A stretch of 64,000 nt of DNA from Candidatus Roseilinea sp. GTDB lineage: Bacteria; Chloroflexota; Anaerolineae; J036; Brachytrichaceae. Below, piece by piece: positions 43,297-53,122 of the stretch (positions within the stretch are counted from its first letter, which is position 1; each line of letters begins with the position of its first letter). Location of the stretch: positions 1,116,001 through 1,180,000 of the forward strand of contig AP024676.1 in assembly GCA_025998955.1 (NCBI GenBank), given 5' to 3'. Made by a program: the position numbers and the translations under genes. Below the pieces are notes generated by a model. It was not told the origin of the DNA and made no database searches. It saw nothing but the letters and a program-made list of their open reading frames with translations.

Positions 43297-43440
43297 ACAG
43301 TCAGGACAACCTGGAGATCATCCGGTGCGCGGTGTGTCGTTCCGGGACAGTAAATCGTGTGAAAGGATCCCTATGACCGAGACCGTCCGACCCCTCCTGT
43401 CGGAGCGACTGCCACACCCATCGCACCCGGCGCTGCGTGC

Positions 43441-43530
43441 GCTGTTTCGTTTAAGGACAACCAAACCACGAAAGCCCTCGTCATCTACGACTCGCAGTTT
43501 GGGGTATCGGAGATTCAGAGAGGGAATGTC
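43441..43530 (+). pseudogene. Possible flavodoxin N-terminal remnant
   Basis: A frame upstream of the next gene reads TKALVIYDSQFGVSE, which resembles the FMN-phosphate-loop strand of flavodoxins (KALIVYxSxxGNTE) and then ends. It is in the same frame as the membrane protein starting at 43531 and may represent the scar of a deletion. The rest of 43297-43530 shows no gene. Confidence 0.35.
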
Positions 43531-44433
43531 ATGACCAACGAGACCGGTAGTCGTTCCGGCCGCGCCCTGCCTCGATCCCTGTTCGTCCTGTCGCTGTTGA
43601 TCGCGCTGCTGGCGCTGATAGCGGCGGCCGGCGGGCTGTTCTGGCCGCACGTGGGCGAGCCGTTTCCCTTTACCACCCTGCGCGGCGACGAGATCGAGAT
43701 CACTGGCCGCGGGCTGTATGCCTACGACTGGGCCTTCCGCGCACCGATCCTGCGCGGCACGGATGCCGTGATGCTGTTTGTCGCCACGCCGCTGCTGGTC
43801 GCTGCGCTGTGGGCGGCCCGACGCGGTGGGCTACGCAGCCGGCTGCTGTTGACCGGGCTACTGGGCGTCTTCCTCTACAACGCGGCGTCGGTGGCCTTTG
43901 GCGTCGCCTTCAACCCCTTCTTCCCTGTCTACCTGGCCTACTTCTCGGCCAGCCTGTTCGCCTTCGTGCTCGCTTTCAGCACGGTCGCCCAGGCCGACCT
44001 GGCTGCGGCCACGTCGCCCCGCCTGCCCCGCCGCGGCATCGCTAGCTTCGTCGTCCTGGCCAGCCTCTCCACGGGCGTCTGGCTGGCCGAGCTGCTGCCT
44101 GCGCTGGCGCAGGGCGAAGCGCCGGCCAGCATCGCCAGCTACACCACCGACGTCACCGCGCTGCTGGACCTGGGCATTCTGCTGCCGGCCGGCATCCTGG
44201 GCGGCGTGTTGCTCTGGCGGGGTCGGCCCTTGGGCGTGCTGCTGAGCTGCGTGTTGCTGACCCTGCTGACCTTGACCGGCCTGAGCGTGGCCGGCCAGAC
44301 CGTCATGATGATGTTGGAGGGCAACGCGCCCAGCGCGGGCGAGACGGCGCTGTACGTGGTCCCGTTCCTGCTGCTCAGCCTGGTCGCCGTGGGGCTGTTG
44401 ACCGTCCTGCTGCGCCATGTGGACACTCAGTGA
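43531..44433 (+). CDS. Multi-span membrane protein, paralogue of the one at 45156
   Basis: The 300-residue protein has about seven to eight membrane helices. FLYNAASVAFGVAFNPFFPVYLAYFSASLFAF (in part) aligns with YILYNAAIYAFAVAFNPLFLLYVASLSLSFWAI of the gene at 45156, and both share the following helices, DLGILLP versus DLGFALP. I know no function for this family. The GC is high and the codon usage similar to the neighbour. A protease of the CPBP family lies between the two paralogues. Confidence 0.7.
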   Translation: MTNETGSRSGRALPRSLFVLSLLIALLALIAAAGGLFWPHVGEPFPFTTLRGDEIEITGRGLYAYDWAFRAPILRGTDAVMLFVATPLLVAALWAARRGGLRSRLLLTGLLGVFLYNAASVAFGVAFNPFFPVYLAYFSASLFAFVLAFSTVAQADLAAATSPRLPRRGIASFVVLASLSTGVWLAELLPALAQGEAPASIASYTTDVTALLDLGILLPAGILGGVLLWRGRPLGVLLSCVLLTLLTLTGLSVAGQTVMMMLEGNAPSAGETALYVVPFLLLSLVAVGLLTVLLRHVDTQ

Positions 44434-44504
44434 GCTAGCCATGAGCATCGCAGGCCAACTCCTCGCCTGGCTGCTGGCGGGCGACGTCTCTCCGTGATTG
44501 CGCG

Positions 44505-45143
44505 ATGAATTGCTACGCACTGGCTCTGCCCTTGCTGATCCTGCCGGTCATGGCCGGAGTCTTCGCGCTGGCCGCCCGCCTGCTGGGCGCGGAAGCAGGC
44601 TACCTGCTTGGCTTTGGCTGCTACTGGCTGTTCTGGTGCCTGCTCGTCCCCCGCTGGCTGTTGGGGAAAGATGAATTTGCCGCGATTTTGCGCGACCGCG
44701 CCCCGCTGTTCAGCCGGGCCAACGGACTGGCAGCAGCGCTCTGGCTGCTCGTCATGCTGGTTGCCGTGCTGACGTACGCCGGGGATTTCGTCCGCGCCCC
44801 GCTGACGCTGATTTTGTTGGCGATGCCATTTGCCACAATCAACGGCTTTTGCGAGGAGATTCTCCGGCGTGGGCTGTACGTCCGGCTCTTCCCGCGCAAT
44901 CTCTGGCTGGCAATTCTGGTTCCCTCGCTCGGCTTCGCCCTCTGGCATCTTGCCCCGCAGCTGGTGTTCCCTGCCGAAAACATCAGCGGCTTTGTCATCT
45001 CGACCTTCTTCCTGGCCCTGCCCTACGGCTATATCGCCTACCGCACCGGTTCCGCCAAATGGACGGCGCTTTCGCACAGTATCAGCGGCGTCCTGGCCTT
45101 GAGCGGGCACCTCGCGCCGAGTGTGCTGGCGCTGATTGGTTGA
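44505..45143 (+). CDS. CPBP-family intramembrane metalloprotease
   Basis: The 212-residue multi-helix protein has the CAAX-protease motifs: FCEEILRRGLYVRLFPRN (EExxxR) and GFALWHLAPQ (first His), with a third region FFLALPYGYIAYRTGS and ALSHSISG carrying a further His. CPBP proteins in bacteria may cleave membrane peptides or protect against bacteriocins. It sits between two paralogous membrane proteins. Confidence 0.85.
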   Translation: MNCYALALPLLILPVMAGVFALAARLLGAEAGYLLGFGCYWLFWCLLVPRWLLGKDEFAAILRDRAPLFSRANGLAAALWLLVMLVAVLTYAGDFVRAPLTLILLAMPFATINGFCEEILRRGLYVRLFPRNLWLAILVPSLGFALWHLAPQLVFPAENISGFVISTFFLALPYGYIAYRTGSAKWTALSHSISGVLALSGHLAPSVLALIG

Positions 45144-45155
45144 ACAATAGGAGTT

Positions 45156-45989
45156 ATGATGTCAACAAGCCATCCCGCACCCAGCAATTTGAGTTTGGCC
45201 TACCGGCTCTCCGGTCTGCTGGCCGTCGTGACCTTCGTTCACGCGGCGGTCGGCGCGTTTTGGCCGGGGGTCTTCCGCGACCCGCCCATGACCGCCGGAA
45301 ACGCCCAAGGGACGGCGGTCGCTATGCTGCTGGCGGCGCTCCCCGTGCTGGTTGGTTCGATGATTTTCGCCGCGCGCGGCTCGCTGCGGGCGCAACTCGT
45401 CTGGCTGGGCGCGCTCAGTTATATCCTGTATAACGCGGCGATTTATGCCTTTGCCGTCGCCTTCAATCCGCTCTTCCTGCTCTATGTGGCCTCGCTCTCG
45501 CTGTCGTTCTGGGCGATTCTGGTCTTGCTCACTCGGCTGGATGTGAACGAACTCCGCGCCCGGTTCGCCGAGAACCTGCCCGTGCGGGCGTTTGCGGTGT
45601 ACGTGCTGGCCGCTTCGGGGATGTTCTTCGTTCTCTGGATGGGGCAAATCGTCCCGGCTCTATTCCAGAGCAGACGCCCGGCCTTCCTCGCCGGAACGGA
45701 CCTGCTCACCAGCCCGGTGCATGTGTTGGACTTGGGCTTTGCGCTCCCCATCAGCGCGTTGGGGGCGGCCTGGCTGTGGCAGCGCAAGGGTTGGGGCTTC
45801 CTGCTGACCGGGCTGATGCTTTCGATGCTGGTCATCGAAACCGCCAGCATCGCGCTCGACCAGTGGTTTGGTTATCTCCACGACCCGACGGCATCTCCGG
45901 CAGCGGTTCCGGTGTTCGCCGCGCTGACGCCCATCGGGCTGGTTGCTGTAATTGCGTACTTGCGTTACCTGCGCCCGGCAGCGGGGTAG
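45156..45989 (+). CDS. Multi-span membrane protein, paralogue of the one at 43531
   Basis: The 277-residue protein has about seven membrane helices. It begins 12 bases after the CPBP protease gene with AGGAG upstream of the ATG. Similarity to 43531 is clearest at YNAAIYAFAVAFNPLFLLYV and MGQIVPALFQSRRPAFLA. The family is unknown to me. The three-gene arrangement (paralogue, protease, paralogue) looks like a duplicated unit around the protease. Confidence 0.7.
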   Translation: MMSTSHPAPSNLSLAYRLSGLLAVVTFVHAAVGAFWPGVFRDPPMTAGNAQGTAVAMLLAALPVLVGSMIFAARGSLRAQLVWLGALSYILYNAAIYAFAVAFNPLFLLYVASLSLSFWAILVLLTRLDVNELRARFAENLPVRAFAVYVLAASGMFFVLWMGQIVPALFQSRRPAFLAGTDLLTSPVHVLDLGFALPISALGAAWLWQRKGWGFLLTGLMLSMLVIETASIALDQWFGYLHDPTASPAAVPVFAALTPIGLVAVIAYLRYLRPAAG

Positions 45990-46070
45990 GGCGCTACACG
46001 AGTTCGAAAAGGCGGCGGCGATGTGTCCGGTGTTCAAGGTGAAGCCCAGGGAAACGCGGCGGGAAGGGAC

Positions 46071-46202
46071 ATGAGCAGAGCAACCGCTTTTCTTGTCGTA
46101 CTCATCACGGCGATAGCTACCGACCTGCTGGGGCCTTTCCTGCTGGCAGCGCGCTATCCCGGTTACAGCCATCTGCGCGACACCATCAGCGCGCTGGGCT
46201 GA
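46071..46202 (+). pseudogene. DUF998-type membrane protein, truncated N-terminal remnant
   Basis: A 43-codon frame with GGGAAGGG upstream encodes one membrane helix followed by YPGYSHLRDTISALG. This is the family's N-terminal signature, ahead of a loop that normally continues for five more helices. It stops at TGA directly after this motif, so only a fragment remains. Confidence 0.55.
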
Positions 46203-46257
46203 ACGTGGAAAGGCGAACCTACGCGCCGCAGGCCGGCGAAATTATCGGAGGCTGAAC

Positions 46258-47523
46258 ATGAAGATCATCTTGGTCACCATCGGCTCACGCGGCGATGTGC
46301 AACCCTTCGTTGCCCTGGCGCAAGGACTGCAACGCAACGGGTTCGAGGTTACGCTCGGAGCGCCGCCTGATTTTGCAGGACTGGCAGCCACTTACGGTGT
46401 GCCGTTCACGCCCATCGGCGCGGGCATACAGGCCTTGTTGCAAGAGGCCCAGCTGAAAGGCGCCATCCACAGCGGCAGCGTCCTGCGCTTCCTGCGCAGC
46501 CGCAATGCCCGCCGCGCAGACATTTATGCACAACTGAACCACGAAGTGCTGGCCCTGTGCGAGGGTGCGGACTTCATTCTGTACAAGAACGCTGTGCTGG
46601 CCGCCTTTGGCGTGGCGCAAAAGCTGGGGATATCCTGCGCCGAGGTGCGTCTGCAGCCTTACACGCCGACGCGGGCGTTCCCTGCCTTCGTCCTGAAGGG
46701 CAAAGCTGACTATGGCCCGTTGATGAACCGGCTTTCGGGCATGTTGCTGCAAACGGTGGTCTGGCGCATGTTGCGCCAGGACGCGATAGCGTTCTGGCAA
46801 GAGGAACTGCGCCTGCCGCCGCCGCCCGCCTTCGATCACGATGGAATGCTGGCGCGCGCCGGTGTGCCGGTCATCCACCCGATCAGCCCCCACGTCCGGC
46901 CCCGGCCGGCGGACTGGCCACCCCATCTGCACCTGACCGGCTACTGGTTTCTCGACGCGCCTTCCGGCTGGTTGCCGCCGGAAGCGCTGTTACGCTTCCT
47001 GGATTCGGGCGAGCCGCCGGTGTACGTTGGCTTTGGCAGCATGCCCAATCAAGACCCGCGCGCCACTTTCGACCTGATCCTGCGCGCCCTGGAACTGAGC
47101 GGTCAGTGCGGTGTCATCTACGGCGGCTAGGGTGGGCTGGCCGGCGATGCGGCCGGCGACCGCGTGCAGGTCATCGAGAGCGTGCCGCACGAATGGCTGT
47201 TCCCGCGCACGAAGGCGGTGGTCCATCACGGCGGCGCCGGCGCCACCGCAGCCGGATTGTGCGCCGGTGTGCCGAACGTGGTTGTCCCCTTCTTCGGCGA
47301 CCAGCCGTTTTGGGGCTGGCGCGTGGCGGCGCTAGGGGCAGGCCCAACGCCTGTGCCCCTGCAAAGCCTTACGGCCGAACGCCTGACCGCCGCCATCGAG
47401 CGCGCCGTGACCGACCCGGCCATGCGCGCCCGAGCCGCTGAAGTCGGGGCACGGCTGCGAGCGGAGGATGGGGTGTCCAACACGGTGACGCTTATTCGGT
47501 GTGTAGGGAACGATAAGGGATGA
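46258..47523 (+). pseudogene. UGT-type glycosyltransferase with an in-frame amber codon
   Basis: The reading frame encodes a GT1-type glycosyltransferase of the sterol/macrolide branch: KIILVTIGSRGDVQPFVALAQGLQ at the N-terminus and, in the second half, HEWLFPRTKAVVHHGGAGATAAGLCAGVP and PFFGDQPFWGWRV (in part), the nucleotide-sugar loop. A TAG at 47128-47130 lies in the same frame between VIYGG and GGLAGD, where relatives have Trp (TGG to TAG). Without it the protein would be about 421 residues. Either a recent nonsense mutation or a sequencing error. Confidence 0.85.
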
Positions 47524-47771
47524 TGCCCGCCTTGTCAGCGGTGGCCGGACGGGGTAGAGGGCCGCTCGCATCGCCGCAAACGCCGCGCCGGACTGCAAGA
47601 CCGAACCGGTGCGCCTCCAGCGCGAACCCTGCCTGGCGGCGCACCTCGCGCTTGATGTGTTAGACAGCGCGATTGCCCTAACATGCTGTAAACTAAATTA
47701 AACCTTCCTTCTTGGAGACACCCCCTTTCTATCTGCACCACCCGGCCTGCAGGGGGGCTTTGCGTAGCAAT

Positions 47772-50700
47772 ATGCACAACATCGAAATTTCCATTCAGCC
47801 AGGAGACATTCTTCGCTCATCGCGCTGGCCGGAGCCGGTCAAGGTGGACCTGGTGGAGCCGTTCGGCGATGCGTATGTGCGCTTGGTGGGCGCGCTGCTC
47901 CATGCCCATACGCATATTGACCAGGTGCTGCCGCTCGAGGAGGTGGCGCAGTTGCGCCCGCTGCGCCTGGAGGGGCAGTTCCACGCCTCGCCGCGCGAGG
48001 TCTTTCTGGCGCTGGAGGCGCGGCGCTATCGCTATGCCTCGCTCTACGACCCGCTGCTGGCGATGAACATCTCCAAGGTGGACCCGCTGCCGCACCAAAT
48101 CGAGGCAGTGTACGGCTACGTGTTGCACCGGCCGCGCGTGCGCTTCCTCATCGCCGATGACCCCGGCGCCGGCAAGACCATCATGGCCGGCCTGGTCATC
48201 AAGGAGATGAAGCTGCGCGGGCTGGTGCGGCGCATCCTGATCGTCGCCCCGGGCCACCTGAAGGACCAGTGGCAGCGCGAGTTGAAGGAGCGCTTCGACG
48301 AGCGCTTTACGCTGATGGATCGCCAGGCCATGCGCAGCCGCTTCGGCGAGAATGCTTGGGAGAGTGAGTTCCAGGTGATCACCTCGCTCGATTTCGCCCG
48401 TCAGGAAGACGTGATGCAGGCGTTGAGCGCGGTGCACTGGGACCTGACCATCGTGGACGAAGCCCACAAGATGGCTGCCTACCGCTACGGCGACAAGATG
48501 GAGAAGACGCGGCGCTACTGCCTGGGCGAGTTGCTCTCGCGCAACAGCACGCAGTTGCTCTTCCTGACGGCCACCCCGCACCGCGGCGACCCTGAGAACT
48601 TCCGCCTGTTTCTGGATCTGCTCCAGCCCGGCGCGTTTGCCACGGTGGAGATGCTGGACGAATCCATCCGCGCCGGCGACAACCCGCTGTTCATCCGCCG
48701 CCTGAAAGAAGACCTGAAGGATTTCGAGGGCCGGCCGCTCTTCTTGCCGCGCCAGGTGCGCACCTTGACCTTCAACTTGGGGGTGGAATCGCCGGCAGAG
48801 AAAGAACTCTACAACGCCCTCTCTCGCTACGTCAACGAGCAGTACAACAAGGCGCTGACCAGCGACCGGCGGCGCAACGTGGCGTTTGCGATGGTCATCT
48901 TGCAGCGGCGGCTGGCTTCTAGCACCTATGCCCTCTACCGCTCGCTGGAACGGCGAAAGCGGCGGCTGGAAGACATGCGCCAACAGGCCGACGCTTTCAA
49001 GGAAGGGCGGCTCGCCCAGCCACACGTCGCCTTCTCGCTGGATGAGACGGAAGACCTGAGCGAATCCGAGCGCTGGGAGCAGGAGGCGCTTTGGGAGACG
49101 CTCAGCGGCGCCGAAAACCGCGCCGAACTGGAAGCCGAGCTTCAGACCCTCGAGCAGCTCCTACGGCAGGCGCGCGCCATCATCGAGCAGGAGAACGAGG
49201 TCAAGCTGCGCCACTTCCGCCAAGCCCTGCGCACGCTGCAGGAACAAGACCCCGGCGCGAAAATCCTGATCTTCACCGAATCGCGCGACACGCTCGACTA
49301 TCTGGAGCGACGCCTGCGCGATTGGGGCTACCGCGTCTGCACCATTCACGGCGGCATGCCGCTGGAGACCCGCGTCCAGGCCGAGCGGACCTTCAAGAAC
49401 GAGGCGCAGGTGATGGTGGCGACCGAAGCTGCCGGCGAAGGCATCAACCTGCAGTTCTGCCACCTGATGCTCAACTACGACATCCCCTGGAACCCCAACC
49501 GCCTGGAACAGCGCATGGGGCGCATCCATCGCTACGGGCAAACGCGCGAGGTGACCATCTTCAACCTGGTGGCTGCCGACACGCGCGAGGGGCGCGTCTT
49601 GAATCGCCTGTTCGAGAAGCTGGACGAAATCCGCGCCGCCCTGGGCAGCGACCGCGTCTTCGATGTGATTGACGAGCTCTTCCCCGGCCGCGACTTAGCC
49701 AAACTGCTGGCCGAGGCCGCTGCCAACGCCCGCACGCTGGACGACATCCTGCGCGAGATCGAAATCCAGGTGGACGCCGACTACCTGCGCCAGGTGCGCG
49801 ACAAGCTGGGCGAGAGCCTGGCCACCCGCTACATTGACTACACCCGCATCCAGGAGATGAGCGCCCGCGCCCGCGAGCGGCGCCTGATCCCCGAATACAC
49901 GCAGGCGTTCTTCCAGAGCGCCTGGGAACATCTGGGCGGCGAGATGCGCCCGCGCGGCGAGGCGCGCTACAAGGGCTTCTTCAGCATCGAGAAAATCCCT
50001 GCCGCCTTGCGCACCCTGGCCGAACAGGAGCCGTTCAAGAAACGCTTCGGCGCGCTGCAGAAGCGCTACCCGCTGGTCACCTTCGATAAGGAGCGCGCCA
50101 TGCAGGAATCGCAAGCCGAGTTCGTCTCGTTTGGGCATCCGCTCTTCGAGGCGGTGCTGGAATGGGCGGAGCAGACCCTGGGCGCCGCCCTGGCCGGCGG
50201 CGCGACCTTCCTCGACCCCGACGGACGGCTGGACGGCGCGCTGCTCTTCTACGAAGGCCAGATCAGCGACGGGCTGGGCCGCACGGCCGGCAAGCGCCTG
50301 TTCGCGCTCTTCCTCCCCGCCAACCAGGGGCAGCCGCAGCCGGTGGACCCGTCCATCCTGTGGGACCTCGCCCCCGCCGACTCCTCGGCCGCCGACGACG
50401 GCCTCGACCTGGAGGCGCTCAAGCGGCGGGGACAAAGCTGGCTGCTGCCGCACCTGGAAGCCTACCGCCGGGAGCTGGCCGCCGAGCGCGACCGCGAGGC
50501 GCACATCAAGCGCAAATACGGCTTGGAATCGCTCCGCTATCTGATCCTCGACCTGGATAACGACCTGGTGCGTCTGCACGAGCGCGCCCTGGACGGCGAG
50601 GACGTGTCGCTGGCGATCTTCAACAAGGAGCAGCAGAAGCATGCCTATTTGCAGGCGCTGGAAGACCTGCAGCGGACGCTGGAGCGCGAGTGCCAGTTGA

Positions 50701-51164
50701 CGCTGGAGACGCCGCGCTTTCTGGCCGCCGTGCGCGTGTTGCCGATGCTGCTGCCTGCCGGCGCGGACGAGATGCACAGCGACCCGGCCATCGAGCAGGC
50801 AGGCATGGCGCTTGTCCTGCGCTACGAGCGCGATCACGGCCGCCAGCCGCAGGACGTGGCCGCCGAGAACCGGGGCTACGACGTGCTCTCGCTCGACCCG
50901 CAGCGCGGGGCGCGACGCTACATCGAGGTCAAAGCCCGCGCCGGGGTCGGGCGCGTGGCGCTGACGCAGAACGAATGGTTCACCGCCCAACGCCTGGGCG
51001 AGGATTACTACCTGTATGTGGTGATGAACGCCGCCGCCGCGCAGCCCGAGCTATACATCGTGCGCAATCCCGCCGCCCGGCTGGCGCCCGAAGCGCAGCG
51101 CCAGGTGCGCTACCTGTTGCCCGCCGAGGCGATCCAATCCGCCGCCGAACGAGAGGACGTATGA
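47772..51164 (+). CDS. SNF2-type helicase with C-terminal DUF3883 (defence-type)
   Basis: Starting at MHNIEISIQPGDIL, the 1130-residue protein has an N-terminal targeting region and a superfamily 2 helicase. Walker A is DDPGAGKTIMAG (about 127-138), DEAH is VDEAHKMA (about 230), motif III LTATPHRG, and motif VI region RMGRIHRYGQTREV (about 580-593). The end (about 1030-1105) has IEVKARAG and LTQNEWFTAQRLGEDYYLY, the DUF3883 domain often joined to nuclease or restriction-like systems. It overlaps the methylase gene as ATGA. Translocation on DNA is likely; role in phage defence is inference. Confidence 0.9.
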   Translation: MHNIEISIQPGDILRSSRWPEPVKVDLVEPFGDAYVRLVGALLHAHTHIDQVLPLEEVAQLRPLRLEGQFHASPREVFLALEARRYRYASLYDPLLAMNISKVDPLPHQIEAVYGYVLHRPRVRFLIADDPGAGKTIMAGLVIKEMKLRGLVRRILIVAPGHLKDQWQRELKERFDERFTLMDRQAMRSRFGENAWESEFQVITSLDFARQEDVMQALSAVHWDLTIVDEAHKMAAYRYGDKMEKTRRYCLGELLSRNSTQLLFLTATPHRGDPENFRLFLDLLQPGAFATVEMLDESIRAGDNPLFIRRLKEDLKDFEGRPLFLPRQVRTLTFNLGVESPAEKELYNALSRYVNEQYNKALTSDRRRNVAFAMVILQRRLASSTYALYRSLERRKRRLEDMRQQADAFKEGRLAQPHVAFSLDETEDLSESERWEQEALWETLSGAENRAELEAELQTLEQLLRQARAIIEQENEVKLRHFRQALRTLQEQDPGAKILIFTESRDTLDYLERRLRDWGYRVCTIHGGMPLETRVQAERTFKNEAQVMVATEAAGEGINLQFCHLMLNYDIPWNPNRLEQRMGRIHRYGQTREVTIFNLVAADTREGRVLNRLFEKLDEIRAALGSDRVFDVIDELFPGRDLAKLLAEAAANARTLDDILREIEIQVDADYLRQVRDKLGESLATRYIDYTRIQEMSARARERRLIPEYTQAFFQSAWEHLGGEMRPRGEARYKGFFSIEKIPAALRTLAEQEPFKKRFGALQKRYPLVTFDKERAMQESQAEFVSFGHPLFEAVLEWAEQTLGAALAGGATFLDPDGRLDGALLFYEGQISDGLGRTAGKRLFALFLPANQGQPQPVDPSILWDLAPADSSAADDGLDLEALKRRGQSWLLPHLEAYRRELAAERDREAHIKRKYGLESLRYLILDLDNDLVRLHERALDGEDVSLAIFNKEQQKHAYLQALEDLQRTLERECQLTLETPRFLAAVRVLPMLLPAGADEMHSDPAIEQAGMALVLRYERDHGRQPQDVAAENRGYDVLSLDPQRGARRYIEVKARAGVGRVALTQNEWFTAQRLGEDYYLYVVMNAAAAQPELYIVRNPAARLAPEAQRQVRYLLPAEAIQSAAEREDV

Positions 51165-51868
51165 ACCCTACCGACCGCCGTTTCATCGAGGAGACTTTCC
51201 CCGTCAAAGAGGTCAGTGCCCAGTCTGCTAAAGAGAAGAGCATCCGCCATGGGCACATCAGCACGCTGCACATCTGGTGGGCGCGCCGGCCGCTGGCGGC
51301 CAGCCGCGCCACGGCTTACGCCGCCCTGATCCCCGCCGCCAGCGAGGACGTCGAGCGGTGGCAGAGGCAGCGCGATTTCATCGCCCTCCTGAGCCGCTGG
51401 GAGAACTCGCTCAACGCCCCGCTGTTGGAGCGCGCCCGCCGCGAGACTTACGCCGCGCACGCCGCGCGCCTGAGCGCCGAGCTGGGCCGGCCGGTGACGG
51501 TCGAGGACATCCTGGCCGGGCGCTGCCCGCCCCCGCGCGTGCTCGACCCGTTCTCCGGCGGCGGCTCGTACCCGCTGGAGGCGCTGCGCCTGGGCTGCGA
51601 GGCCTACGCCAACGATTACAACCCGGTGGCCGTCCTGATCCTCAAAGCCACGCTGGAATACCCGCAGCGCTTCGGGCGGCCCTTCCCCGGCATGCCGGAG
51701 CACCTCCGGCCACGCAAACAACGGGCCGCGCCCGCCTCCGGCCAGTTGAGCATCGAGATGGGCGAAACCGCCCGGCCGGACGCCTTCAACCCGTTGCTGG
51801 AGGCGGTGAAGTTCTGGGGCGCGTGGGTGCTGGAGGAGGCTCGCAAGGAACTGGCGCCGTTCTACCCT

Positions 51869-52354
51869 GCCGGTTTGAATCAAGATGTGACCACGGAGGA
51901 GGAAGCGGAGCGCTGGCATGTTCCTGAAGCATTGCGACGTAAGATGGTCGCGGTGGCCCGTGATTTTCGCAAGAACCCCACCCCGAGCGAAGCCATCCTC
52001 TGGCAAGCTTTGCGTGGAAAGCAACTAGACGGCGTCAAATTCCGCCGTCAGCAACCGATTGGCCCCTTCGTCGTGGATTTCTTTGCCTCTTCTCATCGCC
52101 TGATTGTAGAAGTGGACGGCCCGATCCACGAGACGCAAAAAGCGGCCGATGAAGCGCGCCAGCGGCTGCTGGAATCGTTAGGGTTGCGGTTTGTGCGTCT
52201 GCCTGCCGATCTGGTGGAACGCGACCTGCCTGCTGCGTTGGAGAGGATACGCGAGGCGTTGCGCCCCCACCCCCAACCCCTCCCCCACGAGGGGGGAGGG
52301 GTGCATCCCCCCTCTCCCCTTGTGGGAGAGGGGGGGTAGGGGGGTGAGGGCCCC
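51869..52354 (+). mobile_element. DUF559 (Vsr-like) nuclease module inserted in the methylase
   Basis: Between native ELAPFYP and VGYIWART the frame encodes a DUF559 domain: KNPTPSEAILWQALRGK, FRRQQPIGPFVVDFFASS and LIVEVDGPIHE, with the D-(x)n-ExD nuclease residues visible. It ends in a palindromic repeat translated as a Pro/Gly-rich tail and one TAG. The module is about 486 bp, a multiple of three, so only the TAG breaks the host frame. Boundaries are estimated from where the family resemblance resumes. DUF559 genes often behave as mobile units. Confidence 0.7.
52264..52350. repeat. Palindromic CCCCTCNCC-type element, copy 1
   Basis: The copy has a C-rich arm (CCCCAACCCCTCCCCC) followed by its G-rich complement, then a second hairpin CCCTCTCCC/GGGAGAGGG, ending in GGGGGTGAGGG. 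It includes the TAG that stops the frame. It forms the 3' end of the DUF559 insertion. Confidence 0.85.
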
Positions 52355-52696
52355 GTCGGCTACATCTGGGCGCGCACCCTGCCCTGCCAGAACCCGGCCT
52401 GCGGCGCCGAGATTCCGCTCATGCGCCAGTTCTGGCTGGCCAAAAAGGACAAGAAGCAGATTAGCCTGCGCCCCCTGCCGCGCCCAGGAGGGATTGACTT
52501 TGAAATCGTGGCGCAGGGCAAGGACGTGCCGCCCGGCCGCTACGCCGCCTGGCCGCCGGGCTTCGACCCCGAACGGGGCACGGTGCGCGGCGCGGTGGTC
52601 ACCTGCCCGGCCTGCGGCGCGACCATAGACGCCCGCACCACCCGCCGCCTCTTCCAGCAGGGCCAGGCCGGCCAGCGCCTGGTGGCGGTGGTGTGC

Positions 52697-52788
52697 CACC
52701 CTCACCCCGCCCCCGCCGCCTTCGGCGGCACCCCCTCCCCTCTCCCACCTAGTGGGAGAGGGGAGGGAGCCAGGGGGAGGGGTGAGGG
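52697..52788. repeat. Palindromic element, copy 2, in frame in the methylase
   Basis: CCACCCTCACCCC at the left is mirrored by GGGGTGAGGG at the right, with a central CCCTCTCCCACCTAGTGGGAGAGGGGAGGG stem (in part). It adds Pro/Gly-rich residues between VVCHP and KTYRLPTP without a stop codon. Confidence 0.85.
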
Positions 52789-53122
52789 CAAAACCTACCG
52801 CCTGCCGACCCCAGCCGACCTGCAAGCCTTCCGCGCCGCGCAAGCCGCCCTGGCCGCCAAGACCGAGCGCCTGCGCGCCGAGTGGGGGCTGGAGCCTGTG
52901 CCGGATGAAAACATATCCAGCCAACACCCATCTCCAAACGCACGTGGCTTATCGGCGGTGACACGCTACGGCTTGAACACTTGGAGCGATCTATTCAACC
53001 CGCGCCAGGCGCTGGCGCTCATCACCTTCGCCGACGCCGTGCGCCGCGCCCACGCCGAAATGCGCGCCCACGGCTACCCGGAAGAGTTTGCAAAGGCGGT
53101 GACTGCGTATTTGGCGTTAGTC

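Noticed and set aside
43253-43534. 93-codon frame overlapping the lipoprotein gene end
   Set aside because: It has no similarity I can see; the only meaningful stretch there is the flavodoxin-like remnant in another frame.
47817-49025. Long minus-strand open frames opposite the SNF2 helicase, methylase and DUF499 genes
   Set aside because: High-GC coding sequence leaves antisense frames open; composition is Gln/Arg/Val-rich and no motif is present.
47128-52339. Reassignment of TAG as a sense codon
   Set aside because: TAG ends several intact genes here (for example 8077-8079 and 14809-15538), so these two internal TAGs are better explained as mutations.
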